This document shows, piece by piece, positions 53,308-64,000 of a DNA stretch of 64,000 bases; positions within the stretch are counted from its first letter, which is position 1; every line of letters begins with the position of its first letter. Position numbers and translations under genes: made by a program. The notes below the pieces were generated by a model. The model had not been told where the DNA came from and did no database searches. It saw only the letters and a list, made by a program, of their open reading frames with translations. Origin of the DNA: Muricea muricata (lineage: Eukaryota; Cnidaria; Anthozoa; Malacalcyonacea; Plexauridae); assembly GCA_963855995.1 (NCBI GenBank), contig OY979716.1, forward strand, positions 39,433,318 to 39,497,317. The letters run 5' to 3'.

Positions 53308-55351
53308 CCATGGTAACTGATCCAAATACACATAGATTCCTTTCGACCAGATGAACATCATAAACAAAACATCTTCCTATGTGCCCACAGATGTTTTGCC
53401 ACAACCTACAGCACAAGTCCAACAAATGTCCAAAGATTATTGGACCAGGAATTAATCCAATGGTCTTAAGGAATACATATTGCAAGCCCATGGCAAAAGC
53501 ACGCTTGTTGTCTGGAACACATCTGAAAGAAATTAATATACAAAGAAATAAATTAATGTACAAAGTATGCAACTGTTCGTAAGAAGTGTCATTGGATGCA
53601 ATTTTCACACTTTCTGGTTAAAATTATCTATTAATTACGAACTTTTACTGCCAGTCTTGACAATAATTATGACATTAATTACAGTGGTTTAAAATTACAT
53701 GGTGATAGTTCCCCCCATATACAATATCCATATCTTAGATTACATGTGCGGAAATTAAGAAAATTTTGTTCAATAAAAGCGGTACTGCTCCGCTAAATGT
53801 TTTGAGTTACATTTTTTTGCGCATGCAGTGTGCCATGTTTCTTCTGTGCCTATAGTTGATTTTGTCGATGATCTTTCAGTTATTGAAATCTATTCGATGG
53901 TTGTTTGTGCATGCGTGGTTGCCAATATTTGAGCTAGTTTTTCATTCCTGTACGTTTCTCTTGTGTTCCTTCCGCTGAGTGTTGAAAGATCTTCTAGTTT
54001 CGCCAATATAGCTCCATCAGCAATCTGCGCAGGTAATCTTATCAACAACGTTAGTCCGATTTTCCGGTGATGACCTGTCTTTAGTTGAGGAAAATGACTG
54101 TTCGAGAGTGTGTAGGGGTTTTGTTGTTACTCGGATGCCGTGATGTTTCAGGCCTTTGATGTTCGGAAGGACAGCGTAACTGTAGTGGGACTGAGTTCTA
54201 CGAGATCGAAAAACCTCTTTACTAATTCGTCAGGTGACAAAGCTTTTTTCTGTTTCATTGCTTGTTTCTTTTCAACTTCTTGTAAGATTTTCCGAGGGCA
54301 ACCGTTTGAGATTAAAACGTCAGTTATGCACTTGCTTTATTGTTTTTTCCTTCAATTGTATTGGGCAATGTTGTGGCCCTGTGTAGGAGAGTTTGTGCAG
54401 TGCTAACTTTGTGTTGTTTGTGATGGTGTGAGTTAAAGTCTAAGTATCTGTCCGTTTGTGTAGGTTTCCTGTAAACGTTAATAAGTAGGGACCCATTGAC
54501 ACTGTTACGTCTAGCTAATGTGTCTAAAATCAGACCACTTTTCCCCTCTTGTTTTAGCCGCCATCATTTGTAAGCGAATGCGTTTGCGCAATTAATTTTG
54601 GGTCCTCGTGCCTCCTTTGGCGGGCCGAGACTGCCTCCTGAGACGGTCTCTATCCGCCAAAAATTTTAAGCACGCGGGCCTATTTTGTAACCGTTTACAA
54701 GACAAGAATTAAGAGTGCTATGCCAAATTTAAAGGTCTGCGTGCCAAAATTTATAGGCTTGCCGTGCCCAAAACGACTGTCGTGTAAACAGACCTTAAAT
54801 CTGTCGAGAAATAAATGTGGAATATCTGCACACTCGTGGCTGTCCATACAAATCTAGAAGAGCAAGGGGCAAAGCACACCTGTCGTGTAAAATAGTTTAG
54901 CATAGACCTTGTTCATAATGTCATACAACTCAGCAAACAATCAGAACAAGAACGGTCAAAGCGAGGCTGGTGAGTTCTCACAAAAGAAGGATAAGCGGAG
55001 GGTGATTCCGTATGAGACGATCTAAACTTCGTACCTTAGTTGCTTTCTCACCCGGCTTTTTTTCAGCATGGCTGCCGTTATAAAAAGGTCTTTAGAACAT
55101 ACATAGTTATGTTATGAAAAGGTCTGCAGATCATCTCGTCAAAATGCGGCTGCTTATCCATGCAATAATTTTTTTCCATACCTGAGTACAACAATTTGCA
55201 GTGGAACGCAAGATGAAAAGCGTATGAAGATTCCAACAGTAATGATGGCAAGGAAGGTAGCCAGGTTCTTGCAGTGACGATCACAGTATCCTTGTCTTGC
55301 TGTACCAAGACTTTTTGTACCCGTATCCACACAGGCGCAGGCACTGAATGT
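53308..55351 (-). CDS. SLCO/OATP organic anion transporter, two exons
   Basis: Exon A (55351-55182) encodes TFSACACVDTGTKSLGTARQ, then YCDRHCKNLATFLAIITVGI. Exon B (53522-53308) encodes CVPDNKRAFAMGLQYVFLKT, then GPIIFGHLLDLCCRLWQNIC and RCFVYDVHLVERNL. Splice sites are good (acceptors TTTCTTCACAG and TTTCTTTCAG; donors GTATGG and GTAAGG) and the junction codon joins as LR-CVP in phase. This is the conserved end of the large cysteine-rich extracellular loop plus transmembrane helices 10-11 of OATPs. These proteins move organic anions across the plasma membrane. No damage is seen, so this is probably a living host gene continuing beyond what I can find on both sides. Its intron holds a Penelope-like fragment. 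Confidence 0.85.
53800..54480 (-). mobile_element. Penelope-like element fragment with GIY-YIG nuclease
   Basis: Minus-strand frames read SYAVLPNIKGLKHHGIRVTT, KPLHTLEQSF and SPENRTNVVDKITCADC, then SYIGETRRSFNTQRKEHKRN, followed by SNIGNHA and NHRIDFNN. This is the RT C-terminus followed by a GIY-YIG endonuclease, the layout of Penelope-like retroelements. Several stops show decay. It lies in an intron of the SLCO-like gene, in the same orientation. Confidence 0.75.
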
Positions 55352-55359
55352 CTGTGAAG

Positions 55360-57110
55360 AAATAAAGGTTTGGTAAGCTTACTGAGCAATCTTTACAAAG
55401 GATTGTTGCTGTACTTATAATGTAATAACGCAGTGCTGGTCAGCGGTATACAGGGCTGGAAAATAAGATGAGCATACTTGCAGGAAATTTAAGAGCTTGT
55501 GTAGGAAATTGCAGTTTATGAAATACCGGTAGCAAAAATTAGGCAAAAAATAGCAAAAAATTTGCATATATGTTTGTATTTGGACATATTTTGTCAGTAG
55601 ATATAGTTTCATATAAACTCATAGAATTGCCACAGCTCACTCGCTTATTGTATGCAGCTACAAGATCATTTGAAAAATTGGGGGAGCGAGCGACATGTAC
55701 CATTTGCAAGGTTTTAAATCTCATTAAGCATTCTGGCGTGAAGACCAATTAAAATTATCCAGATGTCAATCTGGCCACTTGAGTCGTAAATTGTCAGTTT
55801 AATAATTTGTGGGGTTTTTTTATCTTTAATATCCATAAAAATGGCATTTAGAATACATAATAATAATTAGATCGAAATGACGTCATCGGAGCATTTTAGC
55901 TCAGGTGAATTTGGCTTGCTTGCAAGTACACAAGTTGCTTGCTCCTGGCTTTCTCAAGTTCGCTTTTTCTTCCAACGATACAATTGGCAAGCGACTTATG
56001 GCAAGTCTGGTAAACTCCATTTTTGCTGGAACTTTTTCTTCGCAATATTTGCTTGCTCTGCCTATCTACATATTCAACTACGTTGCATATCTCGACCGGT
56101 ACAAAGATTGTCATCATTTTTTCGATTAGCGGATTGGATTCCTCTTGCCTTGAGATTATAAATGTAAGTGTCACATGGGAATTTCGGCTTGTACTGGCAA
56201 ACCTCTGTCAAGACCTCTTTTCTCTAATATTCTGTCTCATCATCAATCTTCTGGCCATCCTATTTATCCGGATGATTTTTTATCTTGACTTCCTGTTCTT
56301 TCTTTGAACTCTTACTAAGAGAGAGTTTACTTATCTCTAAATTTCAACCATCGCTTAATGCTAATATTCGATCTGTACCTTTGACCTTGTATTAAATTTC
56401 TGTTATGTCATACAGTATGTTTGTTCGCATATGTATGCACATGCAACACTACCCTGTATTATGTTTGTTAGTTTTCTATTCGACTGTTCAAATTCAAATT
56501 GTATAACCGTTTGTTTCACTGTATAAAAATGCTCTGAAGATGTTGTGAGTTTGCTACTCGGAATGTAAAAGATGCTACTCGAAACGTTAGCTTCAATAAA
56601 ATTTTTGTTTAAACTTCATCTATAGTGTTTATATGGCTCTATTTAAAATAGTTGCCTGGGATATAATCTTTTTAACAAAACTTCGTTTTCCAGCTGGAAT
56701 ATCAATAGCTACATTGAAGAAAGTCATTTTTCTATACCACTTGGTGTGCATTCTTGATTTATTCTTCTCTTCAGCGTTGATTTTTCCCTGTATAATCGCT
56801 CTAGATTGGTTGTCATACTGAAGTTCTGAGGGCCGTATATAGGCTCTTCTTCGAGGTCCTATTTACACTATACCAGTACATATTGGAGCAAAGCGATTTT
56901 CATACTGGTTTTGGCTGCTGATACACTACACCACAGTAATCTGTTACGCTCCGCGGAGTGAAAATCTGTCCGCTTTGGTGATACGAAAAGTAAATCCGTA
57001 TTTGTTAGAGCAGCGTAAACAGAGGAATCCCGTATCATCTTTTCGAAATCCTCATCGACGTGTATGTTTCATAACAGTTATTGTATTTAGCTTGGTATTA
57101 TTTATGTATG
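55360..57110. other. Mostly unassigned, with a Penelope-type terminal motif
   Basis: ORFs on both strands at 55540-56300 overlap one another and I recognise none. The tail 56528-56600 is listed separately. TATGTATG-type short repeats lie at 57103-57143. Confidence 0.4.
56528..56600 (+). repeat. Penelope-type terminal motif, hammerhead-like core
   Basis: GCTCTGAAGATGTTGTGAG, then after about 30 bases ACTCGAAACGTTAGC. CTGAAGA and GAAAC are the two core strands of a hammerhead ribozyme, as carried by Penelope-like elements. Stem pairing looks partial. Confidence 0.45.
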
Positions 57111-57119
57111 TATGTGTGT

Positions 57120-57600
57120 ACATATGTATGTTTGTATGCATGCAAACATTTTTTCAAAACGCTGGCCTCGTCAACATAAGTTCGTTTTCATGGCATGCAT
57201 CAAAAAAGAAAAATGGTGTGGCAGGGAGCATTCCTCTGGACTTGGCTTCAGATCATTTTAACCGCATTCTAAAGACCTTGATAAAGAAACCCGGTGCCAA
57301 TGGATTGAATGAGAAGCTCTAAACCGTCACTGTAAAATTCTGACTACCAAAAAGCATCTACTTGACAACTCTGATGAAATGTGTAATATAAAGAGAATGT
57401 CTGGCTATTATGTTCACCAAGTAGGAAGAAATGATCTTGCCAAAATTGTAAAGAATTTGGTTGAAAACAAAGCATTTCAGCTCATTAAATCAAGGACGTA
57501 CAAATTCAAGCATGCCAGAAGATTTTAGTGTTTCTGAAGTATTCAAATTGGTCGACCAACACAAAAAGAACCTTTACTTGAACAGATGCTCACGCTAAGC
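57120..57600 (+). pseudogene. Cnidarian transposon protein relic (DUF6589-like)
   Basis: NISSFSWHASKKKNGVAGSI, PLDLASDHFNRILKTLIKKP and GANGLNEKL, then in other frames DNSDEMCNIKRMSGYYVHQV and GRNDLAKIVKNLVENKAFQL. This resembles the 'HGGxGxNIPLDLxxEHxNRxxK' block of a multi-copy cnidarian transposon protein. It is a short decayed fragment, and the domain number is from memory. Confidence 0.5.
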
Positions 57601-58560
57601 AATAAACATTTACTAGTTAGTATACTATCAGTACGCAACGAACAAGATTTTGAAATTAGGTAGAATTTAACCGTTTAAATGGCAAATGCTAATTTGGTAT
57701 TGTTAGAGAATCGAGAGAGCGATACTAAAAAATACTTAAACACGCATAGTATATTGCCTCCAACTGGAAAAAGTTAATCGATAATTTGAATTAACAGTGT
57801 GCAATTTTCTTTCCGCACGCTGTTTCGTACTAATTAATAAAATTGCACACCACTTTTCAAAGTGCCAAAAGCAGAATTTGGAATATTAAAGACACTAGGC
57901 TAACCTGTCTGCGCAGCAGACGATTGCACTCTTTCATCACTGAAAACCTAAAGCGTCTCCTCCGCTCGCTACATGAAGGCATGCATGACTGAAAATTGCC
58001 ACTGATTTAATTACCATATTTACCTGTTCAAACGCCACAACACTTTCCCAATTTCACGAACAGAACTTCCAAAGTAGCGCTTATTCAACAGTAGCACACT
58101 TTAAAAAGTTCATTAACTTGTGAAATTAATTACAACAAGATTGCAAAAATAAGTTTTGAATGTAACTGTAAGATGTCTCAATTTTACTGAGCATATTAAT
58201 ATGTTTGAAGCAGTTTTTTGTGGAAGCTGCTTATATTGGGGAAGAGGGGGGGGGGGGGAGCAGTGGCACTCGAACGTGTTCACATGGTACTTTGATAACA
58301 ACATTTAACAATGGCTCTAGAAATGCCATCTTATTTGGTGCCAACTGTTCAACCACGTTACTCCCATTCTTGTAGAACAAAATTTATTCGGGAAGTTGCA
58401 CAAATTGTCTTTCAATATGTGCAATAAACCCTGTAGGGTTTAATAATATGAAACAGTACACTTGTCTTGATAAATACTAAATGTTATTGGTATTTGTTCA
58501 TCATATAAATTATCATATATTAGTTAATTTGATTTTGTGAAATGTCCAACATACTCAATG
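57601..58560. other. No gene recognised
   Basis: A+T-rich DNA with a G-run at 58246-58258. A weak inverted pair around AATTGCACAC lies near 57800-57850. Confidence 0.35.
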
Positions 58561-58564
58561 TACT

Positions 58565-58765
58565 GTCGTATAAGTCATTGAAACTTAGGTCATATCTGTT
58601 AGAAGCACTTCTATATCCCAAAAGTCTTTTTCATACAGCATAACAAAGCCATCTTCATTCATGTCACAGAATGTTTCATTTGGAGCAAGGAATATATTAT
58701 TTGCATGGGCAGATCGCCACATTTCAACATGCTCCCATATATCAGCACGTGTAAAAATTTAGTCG
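58565..58765 (-). pseudogene. Cysteine-rich gene relic, downstream piece
   Basis: The minus strand reads RADIWEHVEMWRSAHANNIF, then LAPNETFCDMNEDGFVMLYE and KDFWDIEVLLTDM, stop. It reads like a secreted or extracellular protein exon. It is collinear with 62250-61145 on the same strand, separated by the 2.3-kb transposon. I do not recognise the family. Confidence 0.4.
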
Positions 58766-58818
58766 TAACTTGATCTACTTGAAACTGGCTGAATTCAAAA
58801 AACACATTAGATGACTTA

Positions 58819-61138
58819 GACCCTGTTCACATGAACCCTGGACAACATGTTGTCCCGGGCCAATGAGTTGTCCCGTGGTAAGATATTTTTTGTTTACATG
58901 TCCCGGGACCGAGTACTTACAAATTCGCGGGAATTTAGAAACATTTGGCGCTAAACTCGAACATCCGAAGAATATGCAATTTAAAATATGTTAGTCAATG
59001 CAAATGTTGTTTTGCTTTGCGCTATTTTAGCTAATTTGAGCATAATTGTTACTCTACTGCAGCTAAATATTCATTTGCTGTTGTTTCTGGATCAAAAAAG
59101 GCGACAAAATGAGCAATTAGCGATTTTGGCTCTTCTAGACGTCAACCGATCCATGCAAAGAATATATGCTACTAGAAATTCATGCATGCAGCAACCCCTC
59201 GCCACTAACTAAGAGCATGCAACTATATTTTCGCAACTACATGAAGTACTGGTATGGGTTGTTGTCATAACAACACGGCAATTGTTTTTCTTTCTGTATA
59301 TTTTTTCAAAATGACAAAATATCAGTTTTTAATCCTTGTTTTATTGGCAATTTTTTTAAATTGCACAACATTTGTCATCAGTATGTTATTACGCCTAATG
59401 TAAGCTTAAATTTGGTATAAAATACGACCTATTACATTAGACGTTTTGAAATATTTATGAAACTAAATTTTTAACATAAACTTTGAGTTTGAAATAAAAC
59501 CGTTTCAAGCCAATTTTGTATCTTCGCTCATATTCTTTTAGATGTAAAGTTCGTCAATATTTTGAAATACAGTAATAAGAAGACAGTCTTGCATTTACAA
59601 AACATAAACTTACTCTGGAATTTAAACAGTGAATAGACTAGAGGAGTACGGCTACGCCGGCCTTTATAAAGCATTAAAACACAAGTATAAATTCGCATTA
59701 TCAACAAACTTGCCTTGTGTTTCACGCCATAGTCAATTCTTGGCGCTTCTCTGTATTTTCCCAGCATTAATCTCTCTTCAAGAGTCTTGTCGCAGTAGTT
59801 TTCGTCTCAGTTCTCGCCTTTTTGAATGCCTTAAGTGTTTGCTAGTCCTGATAGTCCGCCATATTCTTGAGATCATAAATGACCACCCTTCGTTGGCTGT
59901 GAAAGTTGCCAAATCTTTTTGCAAAATACAAAATATTAAAGTGCAAAAAGCAAATTTAGATATTCGCTGTCAGTTGAATCACTTGAATCATAGGCGGCCC
60001 AATTCAGTGTGTAGTTTTATATAGAGATCAGTGCGCACTGCTTCATACATTATTATATAAATATCCTAAGGCTGGCAACTCTTGCAGTGATAAAAGGACA
60101 CATGTTAGACTTTCGCTTCAAACAGAAAAATTAACACAATTTACCGCAAAAAAAACTAGATACAAATGATCTTGGATATCTCTTCTACATTTCTAGATAG
60201 TTTTTAGACAAAAACAAGATTCGAAAATACGTACAAAATTGATCAAAGTGTAGATAGGCGGGATGCAAAGTGCCCTACAAACGTCATCTTCGGAAATGAC
60301 TTCGGCTAAGCTGCTATTGGCTGATGAGCACTGGGAAACGCCGAAGAAAAGACGAATTCAATAGCAACCAATAGGAACTTAGATTTGCTTAGCCGAAGTC
60401 ATTTACGAAGATGACGTTTGTAGGGCACTTTGCATCCCGCCTATCTACACGGAAAATTTTGATCAAAAACACTTTTTATTGAACAAATTTACATATTTTC
60501 GAATCTTGTTTTTGTCTAAAAACTTTCTAGAAATGTAGAAGAGATATCCAAGATCATTTGTATCTAGTTTTTTTGCGGTAAATTGTGTTAATTTTTTTGT
60601 TTGAAGCGAAAGTCTAACATGTGTCAGTTTATTACTGCAAAAGAGTTGCCAGCCTTAGGATATTGATATAAGGATGTATGAAGCAGTGCGCACTGATCTC
60701 CATATGAAACTACACACTGAATTGGGCCGCCTATGCTTGAATTCGTGATTAATCAATCAACAATAAATTTTAAATCTGGCCAATCAGTGTTAGCCTTTCA
60801 TAATACAGTAGCAGCCGCGAGTAAGGGTACCTCTACTCGCGAGTACTCGAATTTCGTCTCACTCGCAAGCACTCGCGACTCGAAACTTTCGAGTGCTTGC
60901 GAGTCAAAAGGCTGAGATAATTTGTACATATCAAAGTTATATGCGGAAACGCAATAGTCATATGAAACGTAGTAAAAATTATGGATGTTATAGCAGTTTT
61001 TGCCCCGGGACAAGTTGAAGTAACATGTGAACGGAACGGTCGTTTTAGGTGACATGCCGAGACGATTGTTGCCCTGGGACAACTCATTGTCCCGGGATAA
61101 CATGTTGTCCCTTGTCCCGGGTTCACGTGAACAGGGTC
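58819..61138. mobile_element. TA-flanked DNA transposon, 2.3 kb, with nested hairpin
   Basis: The ends are GACCCTGTTCACATGAACCC at 58819 and the inverted GTGAACAGGGTC at 61138, flanked by TA. Subterminal GTTGTCCCGGG blocks are inverted on the two sides. The interior repeats 31553-32395. A minus-strand ORF (59767-59528) and its partner in the other copy share a short basic sequence, but no transposase is recognised, so it is probably non-autonomous. A 747-bp foldback is nested inside. Confidence 0.8.
59989..60735. mobile_element. 747-bp hairpin (foldback) element with 7-bp target duplication
   Basis: It starts CATAGGCGGCCCAATTCAGT and ends with the inverted copy, with CTTGAAT on both sides (59982-59988, 60736-60742). 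The arms of about 250 bp pair nearly throughout, and a second inner arm pair (TAGATAGGCGGGATGCAAAG at about 60251 and inverse ending about 60450) leaves a loop of about 70 bp. The sister copy at 32325 lacks the insert. Confidence 0.85.
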
Positions 61139-61144
61139 TAACTG

Positions 61145-62250
61145 GCATGAACTCTTTCACACTCTTTAAGATTAACGTTTTTCTATGTGTCAAAAATGTT
61201 CTGATTCAGTTCTTGTCACTGGGCATCAGACACTGATGTTGTTTTGGTAGGAATATTGTGGGAAAATCTTCATCTTTTCCAAACTCGATTGTTTGAACAT
61301 GGTTGTCATATTGACCAGGCAAAACACAGTTATCACAACACATACAGTCTTCTTCCCTTATTTCATCATCCCCAACACAGAAAATTAGACTTGCAATACA
61401 GGGTGTATAAAAAAAAAGGTAATTGAACTTTGCAGTGCTCTAGCGCATTCATTATACAATCTACAGAAATAATTTTTTCGCAGGCGGAAAGACCAGGCTT
61501 TTAGCTTTCGATTGTCATCATTTTTGTGAAATTTGAAGAAAGATTGGGCAAATACGAATCAAATGAAAATAGCTGGTCGAAATAGCATATTTTCACCTCT
61601 GAGCATTACTAGGGCAGCGAATAAGAAAAGAAAATTTCATTAATCATTTATCTGTCACGAGAAACAATTAATATCATTAATAAAATGCCAGAAGTTTACT
61701 ACCTAAGCTAAAATTGGTGAATTAATTTTGTAATTTAATTCCCTAATGGTTTTAAATTTCAACAGATTTTCAATAAACTCCCAACGGTGAAAATATGCGA
61801 TTTCGACCGGCTATTTTCATTTGATTCGTATTTGCCCAATCTTTCTTCAAATTTCACAAAAATGATGACAATCGAAAGCTAAAAGCCTGGTCTTTCCGCC
61901 TGCGTAAGAATGATTTCTGTAGATTGTATAATGAACACGCTAGAGCACTGCAAAGTTCGATTACCTTTTTTTTATACACCCTGTATACTCGCGCTGACAT
62001 AGTTCTGTCTGTATCAGAAGTTTCATAAGAAATACATTGTTTTCCATCACTACCAATTCTACCAGATTCTTGTTCCAGCGATTTGATGGTCTTGGGTTCC
62101 ACACACAAAAAGTATTTTGCAGTGTCAAATCCAGCATTTCAAGTAAAGTCATTTTTGTCATCTAGGTTGCAGTTGCAGTAAATATCGCTTATCCATGGCG
62201 AGAAATCATGGACATGATTAAATATTCATCATTAAGATCCCTAGTAATTT
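61145..62250 (-). pseudogene. Cysteine-rich protein gene relic, split by a MITE
   Basis: From 62250 the minus strand reads SPWISDIYCNCNLDDKNDFT, then KYFLCVEPKTIKSLEQESGR, IGSDGKQCISYETSDTDRTM and SARVY. After the MITE (61983-61399) it resumes: IFCVGDDEIREEDCMCCDNC, VLPGQYDNHVQTIEFGKDED and FLPKQHQCLMPSDKN, stop. The cysteine spacing suggests an extracellular protein. The YCNC-x3-D block is faintly like contactin-associated proteins, but the rest does not fit, so I leave it unnamed. At least one in-frame stop occurs near 62160. Confidence 0.45.
61399..61983. mobile_element. Mariner-like MITE, 585 bp, TA target site
   Basis: It begins CAGGGTGTATAAAAAAAAAG and ends with the inverted CACCCTG at 61983, flanked by TA. 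Arms of about 200 bp are inverted copies with a few mismatches. CAGGGTGT ends and TA duplication are typical of Tc1/mariner relatives. Confidence 0.85.
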
Positions 62251-63521
62251 GCATACACATCAACAATGCTGTGCATGATTAACTTCACCACTGCAAATAT
62301 TTACAACGTGCATGAATCTACACTAACTTGCGACCTTAAAAACTACATGACCCCGCTAAGAAACATAAATCGACGTGTACCAGTTGACAAGGTGTTAAGA
62401 TCATCACTTGAAGTTTTGAAAACAGATAGAACATGTTGGATATTTTTGCTTACTCTCGCACAAACTGAGACAATCAAAACCTGAGATTTATTGAACCTTG
62501 ATGAATCGAACACTCTAGCAATCAACAAAAATAGACTATTTTGAAGGCCGAAAACCGCAAGATCGACAAATGGAGAGGAATAATGCATAATACAAAGCAT
62601 CAATGACATTCCTACTCTCTTCAAATTCGATTGAAACCGAACCGATATTGCTTTATGAACCCTGGTATTTGAGTGGCTTGAAGAGATGGTTAGGCAATTT
62701 TTAGTTAGGCATTATGCCGCTTCCTATTGTTATGAAACATGTATTTATTTCTGTTTTAATATTTATTGTGTCACTTAAATTCATGTGAATGTTAAATGTT
62801 TGTACAGCTAACGGAACAGGCGTCCAAATGTCTTATTGTTAGATTAATTACAATAATGTACATTTCACAATCTTCTACGTCATTCAACCTAAATATATCC
62901 ACCTGTATTAGTGCCTAGTGATCAGTCTTGGATAGGAATTGTATGGAACTCCTACTTTCCCGTGCCAACTTATTGTATTGTTAATTATTTGAAATAAAGA
63001 CTTAAAAGAAAATTGTATTCACTCATTTGAACATTCACTGATTAAAAGATCTCGCTTGGTTTCGAGGCCCTCGCGCAAAAGCTGAGTTGATCCCCAGAAG
63101 GCCTCGTAACACTATATAGTAGCGGTCTAGGGTTTCATGTTGAAAACCGCAAGAATCGTAATATTTATCAAAATTGTTTTACATTATTTTGAATGTATGT
63201 ATTTTATTTTGTTTATATCCGATTGAAACAGACAGATAACTTTAAAACTGAATGTACTATGACTGTTTTTTTGTCATTTTCCCAATGTAACTCCTATGAA
63301 TTTCAACATAGAAGTTTGATCAAATTGTTGCTTATTCACTAAGCGTTGTGCGCATGCGTGTCCGTCATCTCTCACCATGCTTGCTGATGGAAGCATTGAT
63401 TTCAGCTCAATTAATTTAGAGCTCCATATCCGACATGACAATTGCCCTTCACTTGTGGGTTTCCGCCGAAATTAAAAATGTATCTCCAATTGAATAATTT
63501 AGGTAAGGAATGGGTCGCGTT
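62251..63521. other. No gene recognised
   Basis: The frames at 62266-62484 (plus) and 62624-62343 (minus) overlap and neither shows a known motif. ATTTGAAATAAAGAC at 62988 could be a polyadenylation region. Confidence 0.4.
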
Positions 63522-63677
63522 AGAAAAGATCCATACCCCCACACAGAGGAAACTTCTGCTGTCTAGGGAGGAGGGACTGAAATGTGTTTAAAACATCTAA
63601 ATTAACCGTCCATTGGATGTCTAGAGAGGGGGGAGGAGGCATTTTCAATTTCCTCCGTGGGGGGATAGATCTTTTCT
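63522..63677. repeat. Inverted repeat, 156 bp
   Basis: AGAAAAGATCCATACCCCCA and AGAGGAAA, inverted at the right as TTTCCTCC and GGATAGATCTTTTCT. The loop is about 95 bp. Confidence 0.6.
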
Positions 63678-63830
63678 GAAATGACCGGATGTAAAAAATA
63701 ATAACATCAATTGTTTTTGTTTCTGTCGCAAGTCACAATTAATTGGATTACGCAGTTTGAAAAAACAGGTGTGGGCCAGTTTAATTTAACCACACTAAAG
63801 CGTTGATTACTATAATATGCTCTTACTTAC

Positions 63831-64000
63831 CGATGTACTAGACAATGCCCTTCATCAATAACAAGTGCTACGCATTCATCTTCAAAACTGCTGGCAGTGA
63901 CGAAGGGCCTCCAACTTTTTGTTGCTAACAATGATTCGGCAGAAGCATAAACTATCGAATAAACACTATTCTCAATATTTTGTAATATCTTTTCGTCTTG
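63831..64000 (-). CDS. RecQ-like helicase exon (partial, reaches window edge)
   Basis: The minus strand reads YSIVYASAESLLATKSWRPF, then ECVALVIDEGHCLVHR, a RecQ-like motif Ia to motif II segment with DEGH in place of DEAH. It ends at a good donor (GTAAGT at 63830-63825). Only this exon is inside the window; earlier exons lie to the right, beyond 64000. It belongs to the same broad family as the pieces at 1527-1690 and 25950-26292 but is a different subfamily member. No break is seen in this exon. Confidence 0.8.

Noticed and set aside
55540-56310. Several overlapping ORFs of 60-95 codons on both strands
   Set aside because: They overlap each other and none shows a recognisable domain; upstream of a Penelope-type tail, they are probably decayed repeat DNA.
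58988-59212. Membrane protein gene (hydrophobic N-terminus, 74 codons)
   Set aside because: It lies across the end region of a non-autonomous transposon; the hydrophobic run comes from T-rich sequence, and it is not conserved in the copy at 31553.
61961-62108. Contactin-associated protein (neurexin-type) exon
   Set aside because: The YCNC block is suggestive, but the spacing after it and the later cysteine pattern do not fit, so the gene is left unnamed.

Overview
The window is A+T-rich animal DNA made almost entirely of transposable elements, with a few host exons between them. The mix of elements points to a cnidarian, most likely an anthozoan (coral or sea anemone). It includes Kolobok with a THAP domain, PIF/Harbinger, an IS3EU-like element with a HECT ligase, BEL/Pao, Ty3/Gypsy, Penelope-like GIY-YIG, CR1/L2-type LINEs, MULE-like transposases, RecQ-like helicase exons and 'P2X7-like' ballast domains. 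The taxon is inferred from family content; no taxonomic search was run.

Layout. 1-1160: 3' end of a BEL/Pao element. 1527-1690: a RecQ-like helicase exon on the minus strand. About 1681-25920: one plus-strand CR1/L2-type LINE of about 3.7 kb, swollen to 24 kb by three insertions. The first is a PIF/Harbinger at 3901-15447, which itself holds an 8130-bp Kolobok at 3973-12102 flanked by TTAA. The second is an IS3EU-like transposon with 34-bp inverted ends at 15657-22944. The third is a minus-strand LINE at about 23350-25076. Beyond the nest, at 25950-26292, lies the N-terminal part of a RecQ-like helicase in the same orientation and correct order with the piece at 1527-1690, so the nest probably split one helicase gene.

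26360-31180 holds two MULE-type transposase relics and unassigned DNA. 32521-34519 is a small Ty3/Gypsy-like fossil with 103-bp LTRs. 36030-38175 has tandem repeats, a tRNA-like SINE head and a second, decayed P2X7-ballast relic. 41400-46960 carries two more Harbinger elements. About 47775-52890 is a DNA transposon with long inverted ends and a minus-strand protein family I cannot place in a named superfamily. 53308-55351 holds two well-preserved exons of a host organic-anion transporter (SLCO/OATP), with a Penelope-like fragment in the intron. 57120-62250 has more relics, including a 2.3-kb TA-flanked transposon carrying a 747-bp hairpin element, and a 585-bp mariner-like MITE inside a cysteine-rich gene relic. 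Another RecQ-like exon reaches the right edge at 64000.

The most interesting object is the Kolobok. On its minus strand it encodes a near-complete THAP-Kolobok transposase (12 exons recognised, about 836 codons, one frameshift). On its plus strand it encodes a separate, apparently intact three-exon gene of 244 residues. That protein has an acidic N-terminus and a complete cysteine-rich domain matching the cytoplasmic 'ballast' domain of the P2X7 receptor. All splice junctions of this gene read through in frame.
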